Positions 43,649 to 52,887 of a stretch of DNA of 64,000 nucleotides are shown piece by piece. The position numbers and the translations under genes are program-made. The notes under the pieces were generated by a model. It searched no databases, was not told where the DNA came from, and saw only the letters and a program-made list of their open reading frames with translations. The stretch is from Pseudoalteromonas sp. UG3-2 (lineage in GTDB: Bacteria > Pseudomonadota > Gammaproteobacteria > Enterobacterales > Alteromonadaceae), in NCBI RefSeq assembly GCF_037120705.1, contig NZ_JAWLJU010000002.1, forward strand, positions 2,749,501 through 2,813,500, given 5' to 3'. Every line of letters begins with the position of its first letter. Position 1 is the stretch's first letter.

Positions 43649-44380
43649 TTAGCTTGGCAACTGCCCCGATGTTTTTTTTCTCTCTAAATACATTCTGGTG
43701 CGGTGCTTTAGGTTGCGCAAAAAAGTGCTGCGATTACTGTGCTTGCCCTTATTTAGTTTACTAATTTCACTTTCAAAGCCCAGATCTTCAGAAATGGCAT
43801 AAGGCTTTATGCCTAGTAGGTTTAGGTTAACTTCGCTATGGAATTGAATATCAACGTCCACAGGACGGAAAAATGGTTTTCTTTGCAGTAGCTTTTTTGC
43901 CCCTGATAAGCTGATAGCATAGCCTTGAGTACCATTAGGAACTTTGCGGTAATTGCCCAAAGTAAACTCTTCGTTCAATGGCTGCTGTTGAAAAAATGGA
44001 TTGTCGCGATTATCGGATAATTTAATCAAATCCCAATCAGTTAACGACGCTATATTGGCCAGCACAGCAGCAAAACTAGGCTCAATATGTAAATCATCCT
44101 CCAATACGATGGCGTAAGGTATATTTTCATCTACCAGTTTTTGCCATATTCGCATGTGGCTAATGTAGCAACCAATCTCACCGAGAGTCAGATCACGGTG
44201 ATAATACCGTCGGTTCGCTGCGGCATCATACCAGTGAGATACTTCTTCTAGTGTTAATGCTTTACCTACGGTGGCATTAAAGCGTGTTGCGACCACTTGG
44301 CTTTGCATGAGCCGTTCATACGTGGCGTCAAAGCGTTCCTTGCAAGTTTCCATATTAATAACAAAAACAGGTGCGGTCAT
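43649..44380 (-). CDS. Glycosyltransferase family 25 (LPS/oligosaccharide synthesis type)
   Basis: A 243-residue GT25 enzyme. It starts FVINMETCKERFDATYERL, has GEIGCYISHMRIWQKLVD, and the nucleotide-sugar motif IVLEDDLHI. Relatives transfer galactose or related sugars to lipooligosaccharide. The basic C-terminal tail (FLRNLKHRTRMYLERKKT) may help membrane contact. It stands alone, divergent from a TagD-like cytidylyltransferase; the two could serve surface polysaccharide synthesis, but this is only context. Confidence 0.87.
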   Translation of the reverse strand: MTAPVFVINMETCKERFDATYERLMQSQVVATRFNATVGKALTLEEVSHWYDAAANRRYYHRDLTLGEIGCYISHMRIWQKLVDENIPYAIVLEDDLHIEPSFAAVLANIASLTDWDLIKLSDNRDNPFFQQQPLNEEFTLGNYRKVPNGTQGYAISLSGAKKLLQRKPFFRPVDVDIQFHSEVNLNLLGIKPYAISEDLGFESEISKLNKGKHSNRSTFLRNLKHRTRMYLERKKTSGQLPS

Positions 44381-44622
44381 AGTCTTTATCCAAACTAAGC
44401 TGATAATTTATTATTTCATCTTTTACAATATCTTTGTAGGTACAGAGTAGAGAGAATAAAATACAATCAATTTTGTTACCTAGTAGACAAAATTACTGAA
44501 ATTTTACGGGATTTTCGGTAACCTGAGTGTAATAAAACGGTCATGCAAAATGCTGTACTGTCTATCGAGGTTCGTCTCAAAGTGCTAGCTTCAGCATTGC
44601 AAGCAATCAAAAGAGAGTCATT

Positions 44623-45024
44623 GTGAAAAAAGTCATCACCTTTGGCACGTTCGATATTTTCCATGTCGGACACGTCAATATTTTAGAGCGCGCAAAAGCA
44701 TTGGGCGATCACCTTATTGTGGGGATCTCCTCCGATGAATTGAACTATGCCAAAAAAGGCCGCAATCCAGTTTACTCTCTGGCAGAAAGAGTCAAAATCA
44801 TCAGCTCACTGCGCTTTGTTGATGAAGTCTTTGTGGAAGAGTCATTGGAACTCAAAGAGCAATATATACGTGATAGTCAAGCGGATGTGCTGGTCATGGG
44901 TGATGATTGGCAAGGCAAGTTTGATCAATATAAAGCGTTTTGCGATGTGGTTTATTTACAGCGCACGCCTTCCATTTCGACCACTGAAATTATTGAAGTA
45001 GTCAGACAGCCACAAGATAACTAA
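44623..45024 (+). CDS. TagD-like glycerol-3-phosphate cytidylyltransferase family protein
   Basis: A 133-residue nucleotidyltransferase. It begins KKVITFGTFDIFHVGHVNIL, with the HxGH motif, and ends PSISTTEII, the ISTT nucleotide motif. This is the TagD pattern; the product would be CDP-glycerol or a related CDP-activated alcohol. Start is GTG 44623 after AGAGAG. It abuts the sulfurtransferase gene without a gap (stop at 45024, ATG at 45025). Confidence 0.85.
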   Translation: MKKVITFGTFDIFHVGHVNILERAKALGDHLIVGISSDELNYAKKGRNPVYSLAERVKIISSLRFVDEVFVEESLELKEQYIRDSQADVLVMGDDWQGKFDQYKAFCDVVYLQRTPSISTTEIIEVVRQPQDN

Positions 45025-45852
45025 ATGCAGCAGGTCGTCGATAGCCAATGGCTCCACGAACATTTCGCCTCGGTCAAAGTGCTTGATGCCGGGATCGTAA
45101 AACCAGGCTTGCCTGGGCCTTATAAAGCAGAAGCGGTGATCCCAGGAACACTGCGGTTTGACATTAGCCATGCGTTATCGGCTGCCGATAGTGATCTGCC
45201 AAATAGCTGTTGTAGTGCAGCCCAGTTCCAAGCTGAGATGCGCCAGCTAGGGATTAACAACGAAGACGTACTGGTGGCTTACGACGATAAAGGCATGTTC
45301 AGTGCTGCACGGGCCTGGTATATGTTAAAAGCCATGGGGCATAAGCGTGTTTATGTGCTTGATGGTGGACTTCCTGCATGGCAGCGCTGTGGTTTTGATG
45401 TGACACAAAGTTATGCCCAGGCAACTGCGGTGGGTAACTTTACTGCGAACAGTCACGTTGTAGGCTTTGTAGATAAGCAAGCCGTAATCGAAAATTTAGC
45501 AAGCGAAAGAGCTACTGTGCTGGACGCCAGAGGCGCGTCACGTTTTGCCGGTATTGGTGATGAACCACGTAAAGACATGCGCAGCGGCCATATCCCTAAA
45601 AGCCTTAACTTACCTTACACTGAGCTACTGGATGAGCAAGGCTTGTTTAAGCCTAAAGCCGAGCTGAGCAAGCTATTTGCAGCGCGTGTAGCAGAACTCT
45701 CACAGCCATTAATATTTTCCTGTGGCTCTGGGGTAACCGCTTGTATTTTAGCTTTGGTGGCTCACGAGCTTGGTTATCAACACCTGTCGGTCTATGACGG
45801 TTCGTGGAGCGAGTGGGGAAGTGACCCAAATGTCGCTGTGGAGCGGGGCTAA
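45025..45852 (+). CDS. 3-Mercaptopyruvate/thiosulfate sulfurtransferase, SseA type
   Basis: A 275-residue two-domain rhodanese. The N-terminal domain lacks the active Cys; the C-terminal domain has CGSGVTAC, the mercaptopyruvate sulfurtransferase version of the loop. VLDARGASRFAGIGDEPRKDMRSGHIP is standard. It follows the TagD-like gene directly, and a bidirectional terminator comes after it. The identity is secure at the family level; which sulfur donor it uses is less so. Confidence 0.9.
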   Translation: MQQVVDSQWLHEHFASVKVLDAGIVKPGLPGPYKAEAVIPGTLRFDISHALSAADSDLPNSCCSAAQFQAEMRQLGINNEDVLVAYDDKGMFSAARAWYMLKAMGHKRVYVLDGGLPAWQRCGFDVTQSYAQATAVGNFTANSHVVGFVDKQAVIENLASERATVLDARGASRFAGIGDEPRKDMRSGHIPKSLNLPYTELLDEQGLFKPKAELSKLFAARVAELSQPLIFSCGSGVTACILALVAHELGYQHLSVYDGSWSEWGSDPNVAVERG

Positions 45853-45865
45853 TAGTGCTAAAAAC

Positions 45866-45892
45866 AAAAAGGTGCTGTTACAGCACCTTTTT
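45866..45892. terminator. Bidirectional terminator between the sulfurtransferase gene and fbp
   Basis: AAAAAGGTGCTG (45866-45877) and CAGCACCTTTTT (45881-45892) form a perfect stem with a TTA loop; A- and T-runs serve both directions. Confidence 0.93.
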
Positions 45893-45911
45893 TGTGGTCT
45901 AAATTACTTAA

Positions 45912-46880
45912 CTATTTTAAATAGCTTAAACAGGTTTCCACCTCGTTTTTAGAACCTAAGATCACTCCGACACGTTGGTGGATCTCTTTAGGCTGAATAG
46001 CTAAAATTCGTTCGCGACCCGTGTGCGCCGCGCCGCCAGCTTGTTCAACCAACATCGCCATGGGGTTGGCTTCATAGAGTAAACGTAGTTTAAATGGCTT
46101 GTTTGGATCTTTTTGGTCTTCTGGGTAGGTAAATAACCCGCCACGACATAATACCCGATGCACGTCACCGACCATGGCGGCAATCCAGCGCATGTTAAAG
46201 TTTTTTCCTCGTGGGCCTGTTTCACCGGCAAGCAAGTCGTTGATGTAGGTTTGCATTTCTGGAAGCCAATGGCGCTGGTTTGAAGCGTTAATAGCGAATT
46301 CTTTGGTGTCTTCTGGAATTTTGGCAAAGTCTTGAGTTAATAAGAAGCTGCCATGGGTCTTATCGAGTGTGAAAATACGTGTGCCTTTGCCAGTGGCGAG
46401 TGCCAGCGTGGTGGACGGCCCATATAAGACATAACCGGCAGCGACTTGCTGATGGCCTGGCTGCATAAAGATGCTCGGATCGCTGGGATCAGAACCCTCA
46501 GGTGCTTCCATAATTGAGAAAATGGTACCTACCAGTGAGTTAATATCGGTATTTGATGAACCATCTAGTGGGTCAAAGGCGACGATATACTTGGCATTGG
46601 GGTTACCGGCAACGGTAAAGTCTTCCTCTTCAGAAGCAATGGCTTTGACATAACCCGATTCCAACAAAATATCTTTGAGTAATTGGTTAGACAGTACATC
46701 GAGTTTCTTTTGCGTTTCGCCCTGAATATTTTCATCTAGGGTCGAGCCGAGTACACCAGACAGAGCACCTTGGCCAACGCGGAACGATATTTCTTTACAG
46801 GCCGCGAGAATGGTTCGAATTAACGATACTAACTCTCGAGAACAACCATCTTCAATTAACACCGGAGGGAGTCTACGCAT
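45912..46880 (-). CDS. fbp: Fructose-1,6-bisphosphatase, class I
   Basis: Fbp catalyses the last unique step of gluconeogenesis. The 322-residue protein has the metal-binding SEEEDF and [22 protein letters not shown] motifs, and [19 protein letters not shown] near the C-terminus. It is divergent from a large metalloprotease gene; the 156-bp gap carries a paired palindromic operator-like element. Confidence 0.97.
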   Translation of the reverse strand: MRRLPPVLIEDGCSRELVSLIRTILAACKEISFRVGQGALSGVLGSTLDENIQGETQKKLDVLSNQLLKDILLESGYVKAIASEEEDFTVAGNPNAKYIVAFDPLDGSSNTDINSLVGTIFSIMEAPEGSDPSDPSIFMQPGHQQVAAGYVLYGPSTTLALATGKGTRIFTLDKTHGSFLLTQDFAKIPEDTKEFAINASNQRHWLPEMQTYINDLLAGETGPRGKNFNMRWIAAMVGDVHRVLCRGGLFTYPEDQKDPNKPFKLRLLYEANPMAMLVEQAGGAAHTGRERILAIQPKEIHQRVGVILGSKNEVETCLSYLK

Positions 46881-46970
46881 TTTTTAAATCCTGATTACCT
46901 TATGTTTATAGCTTTAATGAATGTGAGAGGCGCTATAAACTGCGCTGTAATTTGTCTTGAAAGACTGTAA

Positions 46971-46993
46971 ATTGTATACAATTTCGTATACAA
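46971..46993. promoter_or_regulatory. Paired TTGTATACAA operator-like repeats
   Basis: TTGTATACAA (46972-46981) is a perfect palindrome, and TCGTATACAA (46984-46993) follows 12 bp later, about one helical turn. TTGTATACAA-type sites are bound by some GntR-family regulators. The pair sits between fbp and the metalloprotease gene, so it could control either. Confidence 0.5.
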
Positions 46994-47036
46994 CTAGGGG
47001 TTAAGACTTCCAAAACCATAAATAACAAAGGCAGCT

Positions 47037-49463
47037 ATGAGAAAAATAACGTGTTTCACTCACACTGTTTTGACTTTGTTACTGTGTATGATAACTCAAG
47101 CACAGGCAGCAATTAAGTCAATTGACGAATTTACTGACAGTTTTAATTATCATCCCGGCTTTTATAGCTTCTACAGCGATGCCACCACCGGCAAGTTATA
47201 CCTTGATATCGACAAGCTAGATACGCCTTTCTTACTGCAGCATAGCCTGCCGTATGGCGTGGGTTCGAATGACATTGGTCTTGACCGTGGTCAGTTAGGT
47301 GGTACTCACTTAGTACAGTTTGAGCGCTTTGGCGACAAAGTCATGTTGCGTGCCATCAATACCTATTACCGTGCCAGCGCCGATAATGCGGCAGAGCAGC
47401 AAAGTGTGAAAGAAGCATTTGCCTCTAGTATCCTGCATGGCTTTAAGGTGGTGGCTGCCGACGAAGACAGCGTGCTGGTGGACTATACGCCTTACTTGCT
47501 TAGCGATGTCCATGGGGTTTCGCGCACGCTAGCTAACCGCAAACAAGGCAGTTACAGCCTAGATGGCAGTCGCAGTGCGGTATTTATGCCGCGCACCAAA
47601 GCCTTTGTAGAAAACACGGAATTAGAGGCGGTACTCACGTTTAAAGGCAGCAAGCCTGGTGAATATGTGCGCCAGGTCAGTGCTGACCCTTATGCCATCA
47701 CTGTGCACCAGCACCACTCATTAATTCAACTGCCAGATGACAACTACCAACCGCGTGCCTTTCATCCACAATCGGGCTACTGGAGCATTGAGCATAAAGA
47801 TTATTCGGCGCCGTTAGGTGAGTCGATGTTGGTTCGTTACATTCCACGTCATCGATTGAGTAAAAAAGACCCTCAAGCCGACCTGTCTGAAGCGGTTGAG
47901 CCGATTGTGTATTATTTGGATCCTGGCGTTCCAGAGCCGGTAAAAACCGCGCTTTTAGATGGCGCAAAATGGTGGAACCAAGCCTTTGAAGCGGCAGGGT
48001 ATAAAGATGCCTTTCAAGTGAAAATGTTACCCGAGCACGCCGATCCTATGGACGTGCGCTACAATGTTATCCAGTGGGTGCACCGTGCCACTCGTGGTTG
48101 GTCTTATGGCGCTTCTGTTATTGACCCGCGCACCGGTGAAATCATTAAAGGGCATGTCACTTTAGGCTCGTTGCGCGTACGCCAAGATATTCTGATTGCC
48201 GAAGCGCTCGCTTCGCCCTTTGTTGAGGGCAATGAGATCACCACGCAATTACATGAAATGGCGCTGGATCGCATTCGCCAGCTCAGTGCTCATGAAATTG
48301 GTCATACCCTAGGAATTGCCCATAACTTCTCGGCCTCAGCAAAACAGCGAGCTTCAGTGATGGACTATCCGCATCCTTTGGTTGGCTTTGATGACCAAGG
48401 CAAGCTTGATATTACCTCGGGCTATGCCAAAGGCATGGGCGCTTGGGATACTCAAGTGATTAAATATGGCTACAGTGACTTCAATCAAGCCGAAGAGCAT
48501 GAGGCACTGGCTGCAATTTTAGCGGAAAATAAAGCGCTGGGATTGGAGTTTATTTCTGATGCCGATGCGCGGCCGCAAAGTGGCGCCCACCCAACGGCTC
48601 ACCTATGGGATAATGGCAGTGACCCTGCACAAGAGTTGCTACGAGTACTGGATATTCGTCAGCAAGCATTAGCTGATTTTGGGATTAACAGTATTAAAAA
48701 AGGCGTGGCGTTATCACAGCTAGAAGAAAAACTGGTGCCGCTGTATTTATTCCACCGTTATCAAGTGGAGGCGGCAGTTAAGTTAGTGGCTGGCGTTGAC
48801 TATGACTACGAAGTGCGTGGCGATGATGCTGTAAAAGGGGCGCAAGTGGTCAGTAAGGAAGTGCAACTACAAGCGCTAAATGCTGTGTTACATACCCTAC
48901 AACCTGAGTCGTTGCAGATCCCTGAGTCTATTCTGGCGCTTATTCCACCGAAAGCCTACGGCGAGTATAAAACCCGTGAAAGCATTAAAGGTCGCACAGG
49001 ACCTACTTTAGACGCCATGGCCTTGCCAGAGGTTGCGACCGCCCATAGCCTGAATTTGTTGCTTAATCCACAGCGGTTAAATCGCTTGGCTCAACAGCAC
49101 GCCCGAAATCAGCAGCACCTTGGCACGACAGACTTGTTAAATGAGGTATATAAACAAGTGTTTAAAGTCAGTAAAGCGGATGGTATTACGCGTAAGCTGA
49201 GTCAGCGAGTGCAGTACTTAACCGTTAATAAACTGGTGGCGTTAAGCCAAGAAACTCAACTGGCGCCAGAGCTACAGGCCGAAGCGCGCTACTACCTTGC
49301 TCAGGTAGCCAAAGACTTTAATCAGGCATCGGTATTCAGTGATGTGGAGCTGAGCGGCGCATTTGAGCATATGTTGGCAGAAAAGATCAGCCAATACCTG
49401 GCAACAGGTGAGTGGTCTGGTTCGTTCAAACCACTGGCTATGCCTCCAGGTTCGCCTATTTAA
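47037..49463 (+). CDS. Secreted zinc-dependent metalloprotease, DUF4953/DUF5117 type
   Basis: An 808-residue protein with a signal peptide ending near TQAQA. A large N-terminal beta-rich region (DUF5117-like) precedes the catalytic centre HEIGHTLGIAH (residues 419-429), the extended HExxHxxGxxH metzincin zinc site, and a Met-turn SVMDYP. WVHRATRGWSYGASVIDPRTGEI is also characteristic. It is probably periplasmic or secreted and degrades proteins or peptides. A terminator follows it. Confidence 0.9.
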   Translation: MRKITCFTHTVLTLLLCMITQAQAAIKSIDEFTDSFNYHPGFYSFYSDATTGKLYLDIDKLDTPFLLQHSLPYGVGSNDIGLDRGQLGGTHLVQFERFGDKVMLRAINTYYRASADNAAEQQSVKEAFASSILHGFKVVAADEDSVLVDYTPYLLSDVHGVSRTLANRKQGSYSLDGSRSAVFMPRTKAFVENTELEAVLTFKGSKPGEYVRQVSADPYAITVHQHHSLIQLPDDNYQPRAFHPQSGYWSIEHKDYSAPLGESMLVRYIPRHRLSKKDPQADLSEAVEPIVYYLDPGVPEPVKTALLDGAKWWNQAFEAAGYKDAFQVKMLPEHADPMDVRYNVIQWVHRATRGWSYGASVIDPRTGEIIKGHVTLGSLRVRQDILIAEALASPFVEGNEITTQLHEMALDRIRQLSAHEIGHTLGIAHNFSASAKQRASVMDYPHPLVGFDDQGKLDITSGYAKGMGAWDTQVIKYGYSDFNQAEEHEALAAILAENKALGLEFISDADARPQSGAHPTAHLWDNGSDPAQELLRVLDIRQQALADFGINSIKKGVALSQLEEKLVPLYLFHRYQVEAAVKLVAGVDYDYEVRGDDAVKGAQVVSKEVQLQALNAVLHTLQPESLQIPESILALIPPKAYGEYKTRESIKGRTGPTLDAMALPEVATAHSLNLLLNPQRLNRLAQQHARNQQHLGTTDLLNEVYKQVFKVSKADGITRKLSQRVQYLTVNKLVALSQETQLAPELQAEARYYLAQVAKDFNQASVFSDVELSGAFEHMLAEKISQYLATGEWSGSFKPLAMPPGSPI

Positions 49464-49477
49464 GCACTTAAGGCATG

Positions 49478-49527
49478 TGTGTTCAGCCCTGACCAGAGCT
49501 GTTAGTGGCTGAACACAGATCTGTTTT
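49478..49527 (+). terminator. Intrinsic terminator after the metalloprotease gene
   Basis: TGTGTTCAGCC (49478-49488) pairs with GGCTGAACACA (49507-49517) over 11 bp; a TTTTT run follows at 49523-49527. Confidence 0.75.
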
Positions 49528-49608
49528 TGCTGCTTAGGATAACTCAACCTTTGATGGCACTATCTATTATTCTCTGTGGCCAACCTGGATGCCACGACTA
49601 TTAGTCGC

Positions 49609-50757
49609 TTATTGAAAACAGTTCTCGGCAATAATTGATTTTATAATTCCTTGGCTCGGTTTTATTTTTGCCATATCAAGAAACTCATTGGGCTGATGCG
49701 CCTGATTGATTGAACCGGGTCCCATAACAATGGTTTCACACCCCAGCTGCTGTAAAAACGGCGCTTCAGTGCAGTAATTAACCGCAATAGCGGCTTCACC
49801 AGAGAGGCGCTCCGCCATTTTGACTAACGCAGAATCCGTCGAGCCGGTAAAGGCGGGGATAGGTTCGTGCATATCAACCACAGAAACACTGTTTGGGTAT
49901 TGTGCGTTGATGGGAGCAACCGCCTGGAGTAGCATGGCCTGCAATTCTTTAACGCTGAGACCGGGCAACGGGCGCATGTCTATGTGCAGTTCACAACAGC
50001 CGCAAATACGGTTGGCATTATCGCCACCATGAATATGCCCAAGGTTTAATGTGGGATACGGAATCGCAAAATGAGGAACTGAATATTTATTCTTTAATTC
50101 CTCTCGTAATTGTAACAGCTGAGTAATGACTTGGTGCATTACTTCAATGGCATTGAGACCACGCGCTGGATCTGAGCTGTGACCGGAGCGCCCAACCACC
50201 CGAAGCGCCGAAGTCATATGGCCTTTGTGGGTAAAGACTGGGGTCATATCGGTGGGCTCACCAATAATACAACGCGCCGGTGTTAAGCTAGGGTGCTTTG
50301 CGACCTGCTGTGCCCCAGCCATGGTGGTTTCCTCATCGGCGGTGGCCAGGATGATGAGCGGAGCGCTTTGCTTTTGTTCATCCAGTTCCGCAATAGCTTG
50401 CAAGACAAAAGCAAAGAAGCCTTTCATATCAATGCTGCCCAGGCCATGTATTTTGTTGTCTTGCTCAGTGAGTTTAAACGGGTCAAACTGCCAACGGCTG
50501 TCATCAAATGGCACCGTATCGGTATGGCCGGCTAACATTAACCCTCCCTTACCTTCACCTCGCTTGGCGATTAAATTAAACTTATCTTTATCACTTTGCA
50601 GTGGCTCTACTTCTACGCTAAACCCCAAGGACTCACACCACTTTGCCAGTAACTCAATAACACCGCGATTAGACATATTAAGGTGGCTTTCCATGGCGCT
50701 GATAGAAGGAGAGGCGATCAACTGCTGATACATCGCCATGAACGAAGGTAATTTCAT
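49609..50757 (-). CDS. argE: N-acetylornithine deacetylase
   Basis: ArgE removes acetate from N-acetylornithine in the linear arginine pathway. The 382-residue M20 peptidase-family protein has the metal motifs [11 protein letters not shown] and [11 protein letters not shown]. It is divergent from argC and shares the ARG-box region with it, as in E. coli. The presence of ArgE together with an ArgA-type domain fused to ArgH indicates the linear pathway, not the ArgJ cycle. Confidence 0.95.
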   Translation of the reverse strand: MKLPSFMAMYQQLIASPSISAMESHLNMSNRGVIELLAKWCESLGFSVEVEPLQSDKDKFNLIAKRGEGKGGLMLAGHTDTVPFDDSRWQFDPFKLTEQDNKIHGLGSIDMKGFFAFVLQAIAELDEQKQSAPLIILATADEETTMAGAQQVAKHPSLTPARCIIGEPTDMTPVFTHKGHMTSALRVVGRSGHSSDPARGLNAIEVMHQVITQLLQLREELKNKYSVPHFAIPYPTLNLGHIHGGDNANRICGCCELHIDMRPLPGLSVKELQAMLLQAVAPINAQYPNSVSVVDMHEPIPAFTGSTDSALVKMAERLSGEAAIAVNYCTEAPFLQQLGCETIVMGPGSINQAHQPNEFLDMAKIKPSQGIIKSIIAENCFQ

Positions 50758-50814
50758 AAAAAAATCCTAAAATATTTATTCAAAGTTCTTGCATAAAAAT
50801 ATAAAGGTGTTTAC

Positions 50815-50832
50815 AGTGAATATCAATTCACT
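50815..50832. promoter_or_regulatory. ARG box (ArgR operator), strong copy
   Basis: TGAATATCAATTCA at 50817-50830 is a perfect match to the ArgR half-site pair TGAAT-N4-ATTCA. It lies about 60 bp from the argE start and on the argC side of the divergent region. Confidence 0.85.
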
Positions 50833-50835
50833 TTT

Positions 50836-50853
50836 TCAGCATAATTATATTGG
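50836..50853. promoter_or_regulatory. ARG box, weak second copy
   Basis: This 18-bp site lies exactly 3 bp after the strong ARG box, the normal spacing for ArgR hexamers, but its core matches only about 9 of 14 positions. Confidence 0.45.
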
Positions 50854-50892
50854 AATGGCAATGCGACGATTTAACTTCAACAAATGTACACA

Positions 50893-51053
50893 ATACCAAT
50901 TCACTTAATTAAGTGGTCTATTTGAGGCAAGAAAATTTTGTCGATAACCAGGCAGAAATTTTGCTATTTAGTTGTTCTAAATAAGAAATTTTTAACGCAG
51001 TTAGCGGCAAATTTGCTCCCTCAAATTGAGCAAGTATTAATGCGGATTGGTAT
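50893..51053 (+). mobile_element. 161-bp MITE-like repeat, copy 1
   Basis: The element runs from ATACCAATTC to GATTGGTAT, giving near-perfect terminal inverted repeats, and its arms are imperfect inverted copies of each other (CTATTTGAGG on the left, CCTCAAATTG on the right). It has no coding capacity. A nearly identical copy of the same length lies inverted at 60996-61156. It sits between the ARG boxes and the argC start. Confidence 0.88.
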
Positions 51054-51089
51054 ACCCCCAAGTATTGATTGACGACTTTTGAGAACACC

Positions 51090-52103
51090 ATGTTGAATGT
51101 ATCTATAATCGGAGCTAGTGGCTACAGTGGCGCAGAGCTTGCCAAGCTGGTTGCTAACCATCCCAAGTTAACGCTTAAGGCGTGCTTTGTCTCTGCGCAA
51201 AGCCTAGATCAGCATAAGCTATTAAGCGAGCTTTACCCCGAACACAGTGGTTTGTTAGACATTGAATTGCAGCCGCTTACGGCCGAGGCCTATGAAGACA
51301 TTGAGCAACACAGCGATTACGTGTGTTTGTGTACGGATCACCATGTCAGTGTTGAGTTGGCAACAAAGTTTCTTGCTATGGGCAAGCGGGTATTTGACTT
51401 ATCTGGCGGCTTTAGGCTCTCGAGCAACCGTGATTACCAAGACTACTACGGATTTTCTCATCCTCAAATTGAATGGCTGCAGCAAGCTAAATATGGCTTG
51501 GCAGAATGGTATGCCGACTCTCTACACGGTGCCCAGCTGATAGCAGTGCCTGGATGTTACCCAACAGCCGCATTAAACGCCTTAAAACCACTGCAGCAAG
51601 CAGGTTTACTTGCTGAGCAAAAAATCATTATTAATGCCGTTTCTGGGGTGACCGGGGCGGGCAGAAAAGCCAACCTCGGCAGTCACTTTTGTGAAGTTTC
51701 GTTAGCGCCTTACGGGCTATTTAACCATCGCCATAGTCCAGAAATTGAAAAGTACCTGGATCATCCGGTGCTCTTTACCCCGCATTTAGGCAATTTTAAA
51801 CGCGGTATTTTGGCCACCATGTATGTGCAGTTGCAGCCACAAGTAACGCCAGAGCAGGTTACTGAGGCCTATCAAGTGTTAGCAGACGAGCCATTGATCC
51901 GCTTAAAGGGCGCTGCCATGCCAAGCATTAAAAGTGTCGCCGGGCAGCCCTTTGTTGACATCGGCTGGCAACAGCAGGGGCAGCAGTTGATTGTAGTGGC
52001 AGCCATAGACAATCTACTTAAAGGTGCTGCGGGTCAAGCGCTGCAATGTATGAATCTTGCTGCCGGCATGGCGCATTTTGAAGGGTTGGGAGTAGCACAA
52101 TGA
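51090..52103 (+). CDS. argC: N-acetyl-gamma-glutamyl-phosphate reductase
   Basis: ArgC reduces acetylglutamyl phosphate to the semialdehyde. The 337-residue protein has the nucleotide loop IIGASGYSGAELAKL and the catalytic cysteine in AVPGCYPTAAL. I start it at ATG 51090 (MLNVSIIGASG), the family start; the longer frame from TTG 51069 is not needed. It overlaps argB by 4 nt (ATGA). The MITE-like repeat ends 36 bp upstream, so its transcript must cross or start in that element. Confidence 0.95.
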   Translation: MLNVSIIGASGYSGAELAKLVANHPKLTLKACFVSAQSLDQHKLLSELYPEHSGLLDIELQPLTAEAYEDIEQHSDYVCLCTDHHVSVELATKFLAMGKRVFDLSGGFRLSSNRDYQDYYGFSHPQIEWLQQAKYGLAEWYADSLHGAQLIAVPGCYPTAALNALKPLQQAGLLAEQKIIINAVSGVTGAGRKANLGSHFCEVSLAPYGLFNHRHSPEIEKYLDHPVLFTPHLGNFKRGILATMYVQLQPQVTPEQVTEAYQVLADEPLIRLKGAAMPSIKSVAGQPFVDIGWQQQGQQLIVVAAIDNLLKGAAGQALQCMNLAAGMAHFEGLGVAQ

Positions 52104-52879
52104 GCAAACAAACATGGGTAATTAAACTGGGCGGTGCGGTACTCAATCACAGCGGCGCAGCCAATGCCTTATTTGTGGCGATGAAAGAAATTCAACAGCA
52201 AGACCCAAGTAAACAATTTGTCATTGTGCATGGTGGTGGCGCCTTAGTGGATAAATGGCTAGCGGACGCCGGTTTTGCCACTGCCAAACACCAAGGGTTG
52301 CGGATCAGTCCGCAAGAGCAAATGCCTTATATTGTTGGCGCTTTGGCAGGATGTGCTAACAAACAACTGATGGCTGAAGCCATCACCGCAGGCCTCAGTC
52401 CGGTGGGTTTGTGTCTTTACGATGCCGGGTTTAGTACCCAGCAGAAACTTAAAGCATTAGGCCGGGTAGGCAGTTGCCAAGCCCATGAGGTTGGTATGCT
52501 AGCGCCTATTTTGGAGTACGACCGCTTACCGGTGGTGAGTTCGGTGGGGATTGGCGCTGATGGTAACTTATATAACGTTAATGCCGACGAAGCCGCCGCC
52601 GCGATTGCCAGTAAACTCGGCGCAGAGCTTATCTTTATGACCGATGTAGCGGCGGTGCTCGATGGCGATAAGCAGCCACTGACCCTGCTTGATGGCGAGC
52701 AAATACAACAACTGATCACTGAAAAGGTCATTGTGGGCGGGATGGAGGTCAAAGTTAAGACCAGTCTTCACGCTGCCCAACACTTACGACGAGGGGTGTA
52801 CATCTCAAGCTGGAAAAAGCCTGAGAACTTAGTGGCACTGCTCAATGGTGAGCATGTCGGTACCCAAATTCAGCCGTAG
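52100..52879 (+). CDS. argB: Acetylglutamate kinase
   Basis: ArgB phosphorylates N-acetylglutamate. The 259-residue amino-acid kinase has WVIKLGGAVL, FVIVHGGGALVDKWL, a NVNADEAAAAIASKLGAE segment and MTDVAAVLDG. It is of the short, non-feedback-inhibited E. coli type, without the N-terminal helix of arginine-sensitive hexameric forms. It is translationally coupled to argC. Confidence 0.95.
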   Translation: MSKQTWVIKLGGAVLNHSGAANALFVAMKEIQQQDPSKQFVIVHGGGALVDKWLADAGFATAKHQGLRISPQEQMPYIVGALAGCANKQLMAEAITAGLSPVGLCLYDAGFSTQQKLKALGRVGSCQAHEVGMLAPILEYDRLPVVSSVGIGADGNLYNVNADEAAAAIASKLGAELIFMTDVAAVLDGDKQPLTLLDGEQIQQLITEKVIVGGMEVKVKTSLHAAQHLRRGVYISSWKKPENLVALLNGEHVGTQIQP

Positions 52880-52887
52880 GAAAGATC

